From: Arthrobacter globiformis
GTDB taxonomy: Bacteria; Actinomycetota; Actinomycetes; Actinomycetales; Micrococcaceae
NCBI RefSeq assembly: GCF_030815865.1
Contig: NZ_JAUSXI010000001.1
Location: 1,550,001-1,614,000, forward strand
DNA length: 64,000 bases
Direction of reading: 5' to 3'
Shown: positions 47,528 to 55,447 of the stretch, piece after piece
How the letters are laid out: each line of letters starts with the position of its first letter
How positions within the stretch are numbered: the stretch's first letter is position 1
Position numbers and translations under genes: made by a program
Notes under the pieces: generated by a model
Seen by the model: only the letters and a program-made list of their open reading frames with translations
Told to the model about the DNA's origin: nothing
Database searches by the model: none

Positions 47528-48277
47528 ATGGTCCCGAATCCTGACGCGGAGAAGTGGGGGCCTCACCAGCTGCTGTCCATGGCCGCCAGGCTCGTCCAGC
47601 GCAGGCAGGACCAGGCGCTGGCCGAACTCGGCCTCACCCACGCCGCAGTCATCGCGCTGCAGGGCCTCCTAGCCGGGCCACTGAACCAGGAACAGTTGGC
47701 CTCTGACATCAAGGTCCGCAGTCAGTCCATTGGCAGGGTCCTGTCGCGGCTCGAGGAGGCAGGGCTGGTGGCTCGTGCGTCCAGTTCTCTGGACAGGCGG
47801 CACAACGAGGTTTCCATAACGGAAGCAGGCCGCCAGGCACTGGAGGCGGCCAGGAAAGCTGAGCAGGATGCGCTGCCCCCCGACGTCGTCGAGGGTACCG
47901 TCCTGGGCCGGGAGCTGGCGCGGGTCATCAGCTACTTTCCCGGCCGCGCCAAGCCCGGCTCGGCCAAGAATCAGAATTCGGCCGCAGCCGTCGGCGACCC
48001 AACAGCGGAGGACGCCCCGGAAACGGGTTCTCCCGTAGCCGGAGCACCCACAGAAGGTACGGCGATAGAAGGCGGGATGCCCGCAGCCAGTGCGTCCACA
48101 GAAGGTGTGCCCGCAAGTGGGCAGCAGCCTTCGAGCGCAGATACTGCTGCAGAACCTGCCTTACAGGAACCCGCTTCCAGAGATGAGGTTGCCGCGCAGG
48201 ACGCTGCGCCGGCGCCGCAGGACCGCGCCGGAACAAGGCAGACGCCGGACGGCGTCGGCGACTCCGGCCCTGAGTAG
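47528..48277 (+). CDS. MarR-family regulator with long disordered tail
   Basis: 249 residues from ATG 47528 (GAAGGTT upstream). Residues about 12-120 are a MarR winged helix: LLSMAARLVQRRQDQALAEL, GLTHAAVIALQGLLAGPLNQ, EQLASDIKVRSQSIGRVLSR, LEEAGLVARASSSLDRRHNE. The remaining 110 residues are Ala/Pro/Glu/Gly-rich and disordered (GAPTEGTAIEGGMPAASAST), an unusual addition. Because MarR proteins bind palindromes near their own loci, the GTAAGCATG sites at 46.2-46.4 kb are candidate operators; this is inference. Confidence 0.87.
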   Translation: MVPNPDAEKWGPHQLLSMAARLVQRRQDQALAELGLTHAAVIALQGLLAGPLNQEQLASDIKVRSQSIGRVLSRLEEAGLVARASSSLDRRHNEVSITEAGRQALEAARKAEQDALPPDVVEGTVLGRELARVISYFPGRAKPGSAKNQNSAAAVGDPTAEDAPETGSPVAGAPTEGTAIEGGMPAASASTEGVPASGQQPSSADTAAEPALQEPASRDEVAAQDAAPAPQDRAGTRQTPDGVGDSGPE

Positions 48278-48297
48278 GCGGACTGATCATTGAGGAA

Positions 48298-48334
48298 GGA
48301 AAGTGTCGCCGCGCCACGCGCGGCGACACTTTCC
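48298..48334. terminator. Strong bidirectional hairpin terminator
   Basis: 16-bp perfect stem GGAAAGTGTCGCCGCG with a five-base loop, between the convergent MarR gene and repeat-peptide gene. Confidence 0.92.
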
Positions 48335-48395
48335 TGGTTGGCGTACACGGTCCGGGCTCAATGCCCGACCGTGCTCTGGCTTCGCTGGGACACCT

Positions 48396-48605
48396 CTAGC
48401 GTCCCTGTCGCATCGGGTCCGGCCAGTTGCCGATGAGGCCGGACATGGGGTCGGGCCAGTTGCCGATCCGGCCGGACATGGGGTCGGGCCAGTTGCCGAT
48501 CCGGCCGGACATGGGGTCGGGCCAGTTGCCGATCCGGCCGCTAAGGGGTCCGGACTGCGGACGGGACGGGCGAGGGGCAGTAGACAGCGGGGCGTGGGTA
48601 GACAT
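48396..48605 (-). CDS. Peptide gene with four 11-residue SG-IGNWPDPM repeats
   Basis: 69 residues from ATG 48605; AGGAGAA lies six bases upstream, the only credible ribosome site among the several open frames here. A leader (MSTHAPLSTAPRPSRPQSGP) is followed by L and four tandem units SGRIGNWPDPM, the last with SGLIG, then RQGR and the stop. The 33-bp DNA units are nearly identical. No signal peptide is seen. The shape (leader plus identical short cores) recalls multi-core precursor peptides, but no modification enzyme lies nearby, so it could equally be a structural repeat protein. Downstream of, and probably cotranscribed with, the secreted protein at 48693-49886. Confidence 0.68.
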   Translation of the reverse strand: MSTHAPLSTAPRPSRPQSGPLSGRIGNWPDPMSGRIGNWPDPMSGRIGNWPDPMSGLIGNWPDPMRQGR

Positions 48606-48618
48606 GACATGTTCTCCT

Positions 48619-48698
48619 GACTGAACAGATGGTCCTTGCGCAGGTTGCGCAGGTGGTCTTTTCTGCCCGGAATGCGGACAGGGCTGACCTGTTCAGTC
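48619..48698 (-). promoter_or_regulatory. Inverted repeat that could mask the repeat-peptide ribosome site
   Basis: GACTGAACAG (48619-48628) and CTGTTCAGTC (48689-48698) are perfect complements 60 bases apart. On the minus strand one arm includes the stop codon of the upstream gene and the other directly abuts the AGGAG of the peptide gene, so pairing could control translation. Confidence 0.5.
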
Positions 48699-49886
48699 GG
48701 GGGAACACCCCGGATCGACGGCTGGGCTGGTGGGAAGGTGCTGGGCAGCATCGAACACGCGGACGCCGGCTAACAGGGGAGTCCGGTCCCAATCTCCTGC
48801 CACTTCGGCGGCCTGGGCGCCAGAGCCTTCGGAACTTGAGGAGGAGTTCCCTGGCGTTCCCTCGCTTGCGGCAAACGTCTGAAGATAGCCGTAGCCGGGC
48901 CGTGCATTGAGGTGCGGTTTGTGGGCAGCGAGCCTGGCGCCCGCCAGTTCACGAACCGGGGGCGTAATCATGTGAAGCTCGGCCAGCGAGAGGCCCGTGC
49001 CGGCGAGCGGCAGTCCGGCGCCGGTAGCCGGCAGGAACTGGACTGTTTCCGCGAATGTGGCCGGCCCCGCACTGTCTCCTGCCGTGGGAGCTGTCGTCCT
49101 CGGCCCAACTGCCGAGGGCGAAGCGGCATGTGGCGGCGCAGCAAGATCTGGCGCGTTCCCCCCGGCGTCGGGAACCGGCGTCGGCGTGACTCCCCGTACG
49201 GAAGCCGCGGGCAGTTCCGGCACGTGCACTGAAGGAATGTGCACTGAAGGAACGTGCATTGAAGGAACGTGCACTGAAGGAATAGGCAGCGAAGGGACCG
49301 GCACTAACGGGACACGCACTGAAGGGAGCGGTAGCGGAGGAACGGCGGGCACAGCAGGCGTTGCAGGCAGCTGAGGCGGCGACGCAACGACGTCTTCTGC
49401 GGCTGTTATTAGACTGTCCGCCTTGTCGAGCACGGGCGCAGTCGCTGTGGTCACGGGGGCGATCGCCGTCGATGCCCCGCTGACGACGGCGCCCGCCGTG
49501 TCCGCTACTGTGCTAACGACACTCGGCACAGGCTTGGTGGCTGCGGCCGGGAGGCTGGGTGCCGCCGGCAGTGCAGGTACTACCGGCAACAGCTTGCGGG
49601 CCGGGGCAACCTGGGAGACGGGGGAAGCCAGCGGAGCCGACACTGCCGACTGCGCGATGGCAGCGACGGGAGCTGTGGCGAGTGAACCAGTGTGGCGGGA
49701 ACCGGAATCCAGGGAACCGGAACTGAGGGAACCAGAATTGGGGGAAACAGAGCCAAACGAATCGTTGTCCCCGGATGCCGCGTCGGCGGATGCCGCGCCC
49801 CAAATAATCCACGCTAAGGCGAGGAGAACGGGCAGCAGGAGGGCACGGACGAGCGCAGCCGTGTGAAGGCGCAAGCCGTTGCCCAT
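48693..49886 (-). CDS. Secreted Ala/Pro/Val-rich protein with PSVHVPS repeats
   Basis: 397 residues. ATG 49886 is chosen because GGGGGG lies about nine bases upstream. Signal peptide LVRALLLPVLLALAWIIWGA ends at ASADA. The mature N-terminus is Ser/Gly-rich (GSLSSGSLDSGSRHTGSL). A central region has tandem VPSVHVPS, VPSMHVPS, VPSVHIPS and VPSVHVPE units, preceded by PLPLPSVRVPLVPVPSLPIP. The C-terminal 90 residues include RPGYGYLQTFAASEGTPGNS. Low complexity suggests an extended wall- or surface-exposed protein. Function unknown. Probably coupled to the repeat-peptide gene 87 bases downstream. Confidence 0.72.
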   Translation of the reverse strand: MGNGLRLHTAALVRALLLPVLLALAWIIWGAASADAASGDNDSFGSVSPNSGSLSSGSLDSGSRHTGSLATAPVAAIAQSAVSAPLASPVSQVAPARKLLPVVPALPAAPSLPAAATKPVPSVVSTVADTAGAVVSGASTAIAPVTTATAPVLDKADSLITAAEDVVASPPQLPATPAVPAVPPLPLPSVRVPLVPVPSLPIPSVHVPSMHVPSVHIPSVHVPELPAASVRGVTPTPVPDAGGNAPDLAAPPHAASPSAVGPRTTAPTAGDSAGPATFAETVQFLPATGAGLPLAGTGLSLAELHMITPPVRELAGARLAAHKPHLNARPGYGYLQTFAASEGTPGNSSSSSEGSGAQAAEVAGDWDRTPLLAGVRVFDAAQHLPTSPAVDPGCSPD

Positions 49887-50017
49887 TCGAATCAACCCCC
49901 CAGCGCAATGGGAGACCAGAATATGCCCAGCGCCCGGTTCCGTCTAGAGGAAAAAACATTTACGCATGATCTGGCCCGCTGAACCGCAATAAGATTGAAG
50001 CAGAAGGTGCTAATAGG

Positions 50018-50200
50018 ATGTCTGGATCCATCGTCGTCGTCCTTGTGCTGCTGGCCGCAATTTCCGTCGTTGCCATTGCGGCAACAGTGCTGGCCGTCCT
50101 GCGCGACGGGCGCGGCGAAGTCCGAAGCGAACCAACTGAGGAGCCGTGGACTGCCGGAAACCTGCCCAGCGAGCCCTACGCCCTGATTCGCTTTAAATAG
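50018..50200 (+). CDS. Small membrane protein, paralogue of 7336-7503
   Basis: 60 residues from ATG 50018 (AGAAGG upstream). MSGSIVVVLVLLAAISVVAI and AATVLAVLRDGRG give one membrane helix, then RSEPTEEPWTAGNLPSEPYA, LIRFK. The tail EEPWTAGNLPSEPY matches TEPWRAGDLPSVPY of the paralogue. Function unknown. Followed 52 bases later by a ZIP transporter on the same strand, possibly cotranscribed. Confidence 0.78.
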   Translation: MSGSIVVVLVLLAAISVVAIAATVLAVLRDGRGEVRSEPTEEPWTAGNLPSEPYALIRFK

Positions 50201-50252
50201 CCGTCACCGCCGGGACGTTCCCGGCACCTGACCCCGATCCTATACTGACGGT

Positions 50253-51044
50253 GTGGGAACCTCCCTGCTGTTCGGCGTGGTGGCCTCAAGCGCCCTTGTT
50301 CTGGGTGCGCTTATTGGTGTCCGCTTTGAGCTGCCAAAACGGCTCCTCGCGATTTTGCTCTCGTTTGCTGCCGGCGCACTCATCACGGCCCTGACCTTCG
50401 AGCTGTTTGAGGACGCTTACCAGCGCGGCGGCATTGTGCGGGCAGCATTCGGCCTGCTGGTTGGCGCGGTGGTTTTCACCGCCCTGAGCGCACTGCTTGA
50501 CCGGTGGGCGCAACCGGGGTCCAAATCAGTGCCTGCGGATGAATTCCGCGGCAGCGCGAAGCTGGACACCGATGCGGCCGCTGAGGAGACGGCCCCCGCG
50601 TCCACGTCCACCCGGGGCGCCGCCGGAATGGCCCTGCTGGCCGCCGTGACACTGGATGGTGTGCCGGAGAACATCGCCCTGGGCGTCTCGCTGGGGGAGG
50701 GGACAGGGGGCCTGGCGCTCCTGGCCGCGATCTTCGTGTCCAATTTGCCGGAGGCGCTAGTGGGCGCGGCGTCCATGCGCAGCCAAGGCCGCACCGGCGG
50801 AGCGATCATGGCACTGTGGACCATCTGCGCCGTGCTGCTCGTGGCAGCCGTAGTCCTTGGTGCGGGCCCGCTGTCCGGGGCGGACCCGGAAACCATCTCG
50901 CTGCCCTTGGCCTTTGCAGCCGGCGCCGTCATTGCTTCCCTCGCGGACACGCTGATGCCGGAAGCTTTCGAACACGGCGGTCCCGCGGTGGCACTCAGCA
51001 CAGCGGCGGGGTTTGTGCTCTCCTTCGTGCTGTCACTTGCCTGA
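50253..51044 (+). CDS. ZIP-family metal transporter (second copy)
   Basis: 263 residues from GTG 50253. It has eight or so membrane helices, LLSFAAGALITALTFELFED, a variable acidic loop (residues 85-125), AAVTLDGVPENIALGVSLGE and FVSNLPEALVGAASMRSQGR, then LADTLMPEAFEHGGP. These motifs align with the protein at 22077-22832. It would import divalent metal. Both copies have the DG-PE signature, typical of a ZIP subgroup lacking the histidine-rich loop. Confidence 0.88.
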   Translation: MGTSLLFGVVASSALVLGALIGVRFELPKRLLAILLSFAAGALITALTFELFEDAYQRGGIVRAAFGLLVGAVVFTALSALLDRWAQPGSKSVPADEFRGSAKLDTDAAAEETAPASTSTRGAAGMALLAAVTLDGVPENIALGVSLGEGTGGLALLAAIFVSNLPEALVGAASMRSQGRTGGAIMALWTICAVLLVAAVVLGAGPLSGADPETISLPLAFAAGAVIASLADTLMPEAFEHGGPAVALSTAAGFVLSFVLSLA

Positions 51045-51229
51045 CTCCCGGACGCCTGACTCCCCCGGCCGGCATAGCCCTCGGCTGGGATGCACACGCC
51101 CTGTCGGACACAAAGTTGGTGCAGCCGCCCACGACTTTGCGAGGCCGCCTGCACCAACCGGTAGTACGAATACTCAGATTAGATATCTACTCATTCGCGG
51201 CTCCTAGTTCCCGGCGTTCGCGGTCCGGG

Positions 51230-51691
51230 CTATCTCCTGTCCTCGACCGAATGCCGTGAAAACATCCAGCCACAGGCAATCATCAGCACGCCAAGCACCA
51301 TGTGCGTCCAGTTGTCCAGCATATTCAGCGACAGGAAGTTGGCCGCCGAATCTACTCCGACACTGAGCCCGTAGATGCTGAGGACGATGTACAGTGCACC
51401 GGCGCCCATGAGGAACCTGCGCGCGCCCATTTCGCTCCGGGACATGGCCCAGCCGGTTGCGCCGATAACCAGCTGCACGATGTTGAGCAGCATGGATACC
51501 TGGAACAAGCCGAGGAACATGGCGTGCGAATCAGGCCCAAGGAACATCAGTTCGCCATACCGTGCGGTGATGCCCGGGATAAACCCCAGCACACCGACCA
51601 CCATCAAGACAATACCTACACCCATGCCAGCGTTCTGGACGTCAGTCCTGCCAAAGTGAACGCCGTGTGCATGTGGGGATGCGGTAGTCAT
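51230..51691 (-). CDS. DUF4383 membrane protein
   Basis: 153 residues from ATG 51691 with GGAGGCAGAAAA upstream. It has four membrane helices (MGVGIVLMVVGVLGFIPGIT; HAMFLGLFQVSMLLNIVQLV; FLMGAGALYIVLSIYGLSVG; HMVLGVLMIACGWMFS) and the DUF4383 hallmark HNIVQL-like LLNIVQLVIGATGWAMSRS. Common in actinobacteria; function unknown. Confidence 0.9.
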   Translation of the reverse strand: MTTASPHAHGVHFGRTDVQNAGMGVGIVLMVVGVLGFIPGITARYGELMFLGPDSHAMFLGLFQVSMLLNIVQLVIGATGWAMSRSEMGARRFLMGAGALYIVLSIYGLSVGVDSAANFLSLNMLDNWTHMVLGVLMIACGWMFSRHSVEDRR

Positions 51692-51808
51692 TTTTCTGCC
51701 TCCAACCACTGAATGCGGACAAGCTAATTTTACGTCCGGCCTCCTGAAAAAGCGCTCGCGGTTGAGCTTGCCCCTACTGGCGCCAGCGTAGTCTCGTCCG
51801 ACTTCTCG

Positions 51809-51830
51809 CGCTGATGAGCCTGTCGAAAAC
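51809..51830. repeat. Isolated left arm of the dispersed repeat
   Basis: CGCTGATGAGCCTGTCGAAA, just upstream of the DUF6350 gene. Confidence 0.7.
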
Positions 51831-51848
51831 AGGTGGGCCGGGCCTCGC

Positions 51849-53186
51849 ATGGCACGATGGGAGGCGATGAAACTGCGCGCAGACCAGACCGGAGACCGGG
51901 GCCTCCCCATGCCCCTGTGGCTGCAGGGCGGGCTTGAGTCCGCGCAGGCGGCCATGATTTCCGCACTCTTGGTCATCGCACCCATTGTTGCGGTGTGGGC
52001 CACCTCGGGTTTCGGAAGCAGCGGCCTCGATGCCCTGGCGCGGCTCGCCGGCCAGGTTTGGCTGGTCATCCACGGGGTGCCCCTCTACCTCACCGCGGTG
52101 GGGGAGGGTGCTGCCGCCAGGCCGGAGACCGGCACCCTGTCGCTGCTTCCGCTGGGCCTGACCCTCATCCCGTTCCTGCTGGCCTGGCGGGCGGGCAGGC
52201 GCCTGGCCCGGGCGTCGTACACGGACCAGCTGTGGCAGGCTCTATTCGGCTCGTGGCTGGCCTACGCGGGTTTTGGCATCGCCACCGGGTTCATCTGCCG
52301 GACCGAGGACGTTGGGGTCTTCCTTTGGTGGGCCGGGCTCCTGCCGCTGGTTCCGTTCGGCCTCGGCATGGTGATCGGCGCCCGGCGGGAGGCCGGTTCA
52401 TGGAGCCGCCTGATCGGCGTCAACGCCGTGGACTGGATCGCCCGCACCAGCCAGCATTCGCGGTGGGCGGGTTCGTACCTGGCTTCCGTCGCCAAAGCAG
52501 GCTTCGTGGCTATTATCGCGGCGCTCGCCATTTCCTCGTCGCTGCTGGCAGTGGATCTTCTCATCCACTGGAACCTTGTGGTGGCGGTTTATGAAGCGCT
52601 CGACGCCGGACCCGTCGGAGGCGCGGCCCTCACCATTGCGCAGCTCGGCTTCTTGCCCAACCTGGCTGTGTTCGCACTCGCGTGGCTGAGCGGTTCCGGT
52701 TTCGCGCTGGGAGCCGGATCGCAGGTGGGTCCGCTGGGGACCGCCGTCGGACCGCTGCCCACCATCCCGGTTTTAGCTGCGATCCCTTCCGGCCCGCTCG
52801 ATTTCGGACCGGTGGCGCTGGTGGTTCCCGTGCTCGCCGGGGTCCTGGCCGGCTGGTGGTTCCTGCGCGAGGGTGAAAATCACTTCGACGAATGGTTGTC
52901 CATCAAGCTCCACGTCCGCTGGCTGACCGCCGCGGCGTCCACGCTGTTCCTGGCCCTCATCGTTGGGGCTGCTGCCGGCGTTCTGGCCGCGGCTCTCGCC
53001 TGGCTTGCTCGCGGCTCCGCCGGCATCGGCCGCCTCACAGACATCGGTCCGGACCCGCTGTGGACGGCAGTCTGGCTGACGGCGGAAGTCGGCATCGGCG
53101 TCGTAATTGGGTATGCGGCGGGACCGTGGCTGGAACGCCGGCAACTGCGGGACGCCGAGCTGAGGACTGCGCCGAACAGCAAATAG
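51849..53186 (+). CDS. DUF6350 polytopic membrane protein
   Basis: 445 residues from ATG 51849; ATG 51867 (after GGGAGG, but with only two bases spacing) is an alternative. About 10 membrane helices (for example AMISALLVIAPIVAVWATSG, TGTLSLLPLGLTLIPFLLAW, ALVVPVLAGVLAGWWFLREG). The DUF6350 family is usually encoded just upstream of purN in actinobacteria, as here. Molecular role unknown; possibly a permease or envelope factor. Confidence 0.87.
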   Translation: MARWEAMKLRADQTGDRGLPMPLWLQGGLESAQAAMISALLVIAPIVAVWATSGFGSSGLDALARLAGQVWLVIHGVPLYLTAVGEGAAARPETGTLSLLPLGLTLIPFLLAWRAGRRLARASYTDQLWQALFGSWLAYAGFGIATGFICRTEDVGVFLWWAGLLPLVPFGLGMVIGARREAGSWSRLIGVNAVDWIARTSQHSRWAGSYLASVAKAGFVAIIAALAISSSLLAVDLLIHWNLVVAVYEALDAGPVGGAALTIAQLGFLPNLAVFALAWLSGSGFALGAGSQVGPLGTAVGPLPTIPVLAAIPSGPLDFGPVALVVPVLAGVLAGWWFLREGENHFDEWLSIKLHVRWLTAAASTLFLALIVGAAAGVLAAALAWLARGSAGIGRLTDIGPDPLWTAVWLTAEVGIGVVIGYAAGPWLERRQLRDAELRTAPNSK

Positions 53187-53226
53187 CCTCCAGGGCGGAC
53201 CGGCCGGCCCGGTGGCTCGCGGGGCT

Positions 53227-53670
53227 CTAGCGAACGGGCTGCTGAAGCGGTCCGGGCAGCGAGTTCTCCAACTGGACCCGGCACTCGGTGCTTGCCTTGC
53301 TGGTCAGCGCTTGGCGGGAGCACTGCTGGAAGTCGCGGACCTGGTTGAAGAACAGTGCCGAGGTCAGGACCAGGAGAACCATGACGGCGGAAACCACCAA
53401 ACCGGAGATAGTGCCGAACAGCACCAACTTGGATTCCTTGAACCGGATGGCCCGGATGACCACGATGATCCCCAGCGCGATGCCCGCCGCCGTCAGAAGG
53501 GCCGTGAGCCAGAGGTAGGCGATGTCCAGCTGGAACACGAAGAAGGCGCCCAGCACGGCCACAATGAACATGCGGAACAGTGTGTGCGTCTTCTGGAGCG
53601 AGGCTTTGGCTTCCTCGCTGAGCGGACGCGCGGTCCGCTGTGGCCCTTGGGGGCCCGGAGTGGGGTTCAT
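53227..53670 (-). CDS. Small membrane protein with cysteine pair
   Basis: 147 residues from ATG 53670. It has a Pro-rich cytoplasmic N-terminus (MNPTPGPQGPQRTARPLSEE), three membrane helices (TLFRMFIVAVLGAFFVFQLD; YLWLTALLTAAGIALGIIVV; LFGTISGLVVSAVMVLLVLT) and a C-terminal extracytoplasmic segment with two Cys (FQQCSRQALTSKASTECRVQ), likely a disulfide. It is antisense between DUF6350 and purN and breaks that pair. Function unknown. Confidence 0.78.
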   Translation of the reverse strand: MNPTPGPQGPQRTARPLSEEAKASLQKTHTLFRMFIVAVLGAFFVFQLDIAYLWLTALLTAAGIALGIIVVIRAIRFKESKLVLFGTISGLVVSAVMVLLVLTSALFFNQVRDFQQCSRQALTSKASTECRVQLENSLPGPLQQPVR

Positions 53671-53709
53671 GTTTTCCAGCCTACGCGAGCAGCCGCTTAA
53701 GCTTGAGCA

Positions 53710-54297
53710 ATGCGCATAGTAGTCCTCGTCTCCGGAACCGGTTCCAACCTCCAGGCCGTCATCGACGCCCTTCAAGCCGGGGACCTGGATGTTGAGATCG
53801 CCGCGGTGGGCGCGGACCGCCCGGGAACCTACGGCGTGGAGCGCTCTGCTGCTGCCGGGATCGACACGTTCGTGGTGGACTTCAAGGCCTACCCGGACCG
53901 CGCGGAGTGGAACGCCGCGCTGACGGAAGCCGTAGCCGCGTACCAGCCTGATGTGGTGGTTTCCTCAGGCTTCATGCGGATCGTGAGCCCCGAGTTCATC
54001 GACGCGTTCGAAGGGAAATACCTCAACACGCACCCCGCGCTGCTGCCGTCCTTCCCGGGCGCCCACGGGGTCCGCGATGCCATGGCCTACGGGGTCAAGG
54101 TCACCGGCTGCACCGTGCACTGGGCCGATGCCGGCGTGGACACCGGCCCCATCATCGCGCAGGAGGCGGTGGCCATCGAGGACGCCGACACCGAGGAGAC
54201 CCTGCATGAACGGATCAAGGTGGTGGAGCGGCGGCTCCTGGTCTCCACCCTCGCGTCGCTGGCTGCGGAGTACGCGGCCGCGCGCACACCCAACTAG
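53710..54297 (+). CDS. purN: Phosphoribosylglycinamide formyltransferase
   Basis: 195 residues, standard for PurN/GART. MRIVVLVSGTGSNLQAVIDA, SGFMRIVSPEFIDAFEGKYL, NTHPALLPSFPGAHGVRDAM (active-site HPALLPSF with catalytic His) and VTGCTVHWADAGVDTGPIIA are diagnostic. It transfers a formyl group from 10-formyl-THF to GAR in the third step of purine synthesis. purH lies 2.7 kb downstream, separated by two unrelated genes. A hairpin at 54310 ends the transcript. Confidence 0.97.
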   Translation: MRIVVLVSGTGSNLQAVIDALQAGDLDVEIAAVGADRPGTYGVERSAAAGIDTFVVDFKAYPDRAEWNAALTEAVAAYQPDVVVSSGFMRIVSPEFIDAFEGKYLNTHPALLPSFPGAHGVRDAMAYGVKVTGCTVHWADAGVDTGPIIAQEAVAIEDADTEETLHERIKVVERRLLVSTLASLAAEYAAARTPN

Positions 54298-54309
54298 CTC
54301 GCATTTAAT

Positions 54310-54333
54310 GTCGTTTTGAGCCGTCAAAACGAC
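54310..54333 (+). terminator. Hairpin after purN
   Basis: GTCGTTTTGA with its exact complement around GCCG, 12 bases after the purN stop. The same stem recurs at 55381-55404. Confidence 0.75.
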
Positions 54334-54417
54334 AACAACTGCCAGCCAGTTGGGATTGCGGCACATTGACCTGTGGATAACCCTCGGACGTGGCTCTACT
54401 TTTGCGACCATGGTGCC

Positions 54418-55368
54418 GTGAAGACCCCTCGTCCTCTTCCCGGGCCACTGGCCTTGGCACCTTTCACGTGCCAGGAAGCCGCCGACGCCGGTGTCAGCCT
54501 GAGGAGGCTGCGGCACGGAGCGCTGTACTCACCCAGCCGCGGCATCCGGGTGCCCAATTACGGCCCCACCCTTGGGCCTACGGAGCTGTGCACATCGGGG
54601 ACAATCCGGCCGTTCACCAGGGTGACAGAGTTTTCAGCGGCTTCCCACGCCACTGCCTTCACCTTCTGGCAGTTCCCGGGGTTCCTACCCGGTCAACAGG
54701 ATCCGCGTGTCCATATCTCCCGCCCGGACACGATGGCCATTCCCCGCCGCACGGGCGTCGTCGGCCATGTGGGACAGTTCTTCGACGACGAAATCGTGTG
54801 CGTTGACGGACTGCTGGTGACGAGCAGACTCCGAACATGGCTGGACATCGCACGGAAGATGAGTGTCGAGGAGTTGACCGTGGTGGCAGACCATCTCCTG
54901 CGCTTTCCCAGGCCCGAGTTTGAAGCCAGGGATGAGCCGCACTCCACCCTCGAGCAGCTGGCCGACATGCTGGACAGACACAAAGGTACGCCGGGCATCC
55001 GAAAGGCCAGGCTAGCCCTCGACTTGGCGCGGGTAGGTGCGGATTCTGCGCCGGAAACGCGGCTAAGACTGTCGTTAGAGCAGGCTGGCCTACCGGAACC
55101 GCAACTGAACGTGCGCACCGAACTCGGTTCCGGCGTCGTACGCCAACCAGACATTGGCTATCCCGAACAGCGGGTTGCAGTGGAATACGAGGGTGAGGGC
55201 CACTCGGAAGCTGAGCAGATTGTCCGGGATATCGCCCGCGAGGAGGACTACGGCCGTGGAGGCTGGCTGCTCGTGAGGATCTCCAAGCGGCACATGCAGA
55301 ACGGAGCCCGGTCCGCCGTCGCGAAAGTCCGCGGCGCGCTAGTCAGCAGGGGCTGGGCACCCAAGTGA
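54418..55368 (+). CDS. DUF559/Vsr-like endonuclease-fold protein
   Basis: 316 residues from GTG 54418. The N-terminal half (CQEAADAGVSLRRLRHGALY; GIRVPNYGP) resembles the winged-helix segment of AbiEi-type antitoxins. The C-terminal third (LNVRTELGSGVVRQPDIGYP; RVAVEYEGEGHSEAEQIVRD) matches the PD-(D/E)XK-like DUF559 domain, with PDIGY and VEYEG as the probable acidic residues. Such genes are numerous in Arthrobacter; role unproven. It sits between purN and purH, flanked by the same hairpin on both sides, which suggests a mobile or hitch-hiking gene. An upstream GTG (54373) is an alternative start. Confidence 0.78.
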   Translation: MKTPRPLPGPLALAPFTCQEAADAGVSLRRLRHGALYSPSRGIRVPNYGPTLGPTELCTSGTIRPFTRVTEFSAASHATAFTFWQFPGFLPGQQDPRVHISRPDTMAIPRRTGVVGHVGQFFDDEIVCVDGLLVTSRLRTWLDIARKMSVEELTVVADHLLRFPRPEFEARDEPHSTLEQLADMLDRHKGTPGIRKARLALDLARVGADSAPETRLRLSLEQAGLPEPQLNVRTELGSGVVRQPDIGYPEQRVAVEYEGEGHSEAEQIVRDIAREEDYGRGGWLLVRISKRHMQNGARSAVAKVRGALVSRGWAPK

Positions 55369-55370
55369 CT

Positions 55371-55414
55371 CGCAGTTGTTGTCGTTTTGAGGCTTCAAAA
55401 CGACAACAACTGCG
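55371..55414 (+). terminator. Perfect 20-bp-stem hairpin terminator
   Basis: CGCAGTTGTTGTCGTTTTGA, a GGCT loop and the exact complement, two bases after the DUF559-like stop. Its core equals the hairpin after purN. Confidence 0.88.
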
Positions 55415-55447
55415 GGTTAGTTGGGGGCGGGGAAAACCGGGAGGAAC

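Noticed and set aside
48287-48751. Other open frames across the 33-bp repeats (both strands)
   Set aside because: A 33-bp unit keeps every frame open; only the minus frame starting at 48605 has a strong ribosome site.
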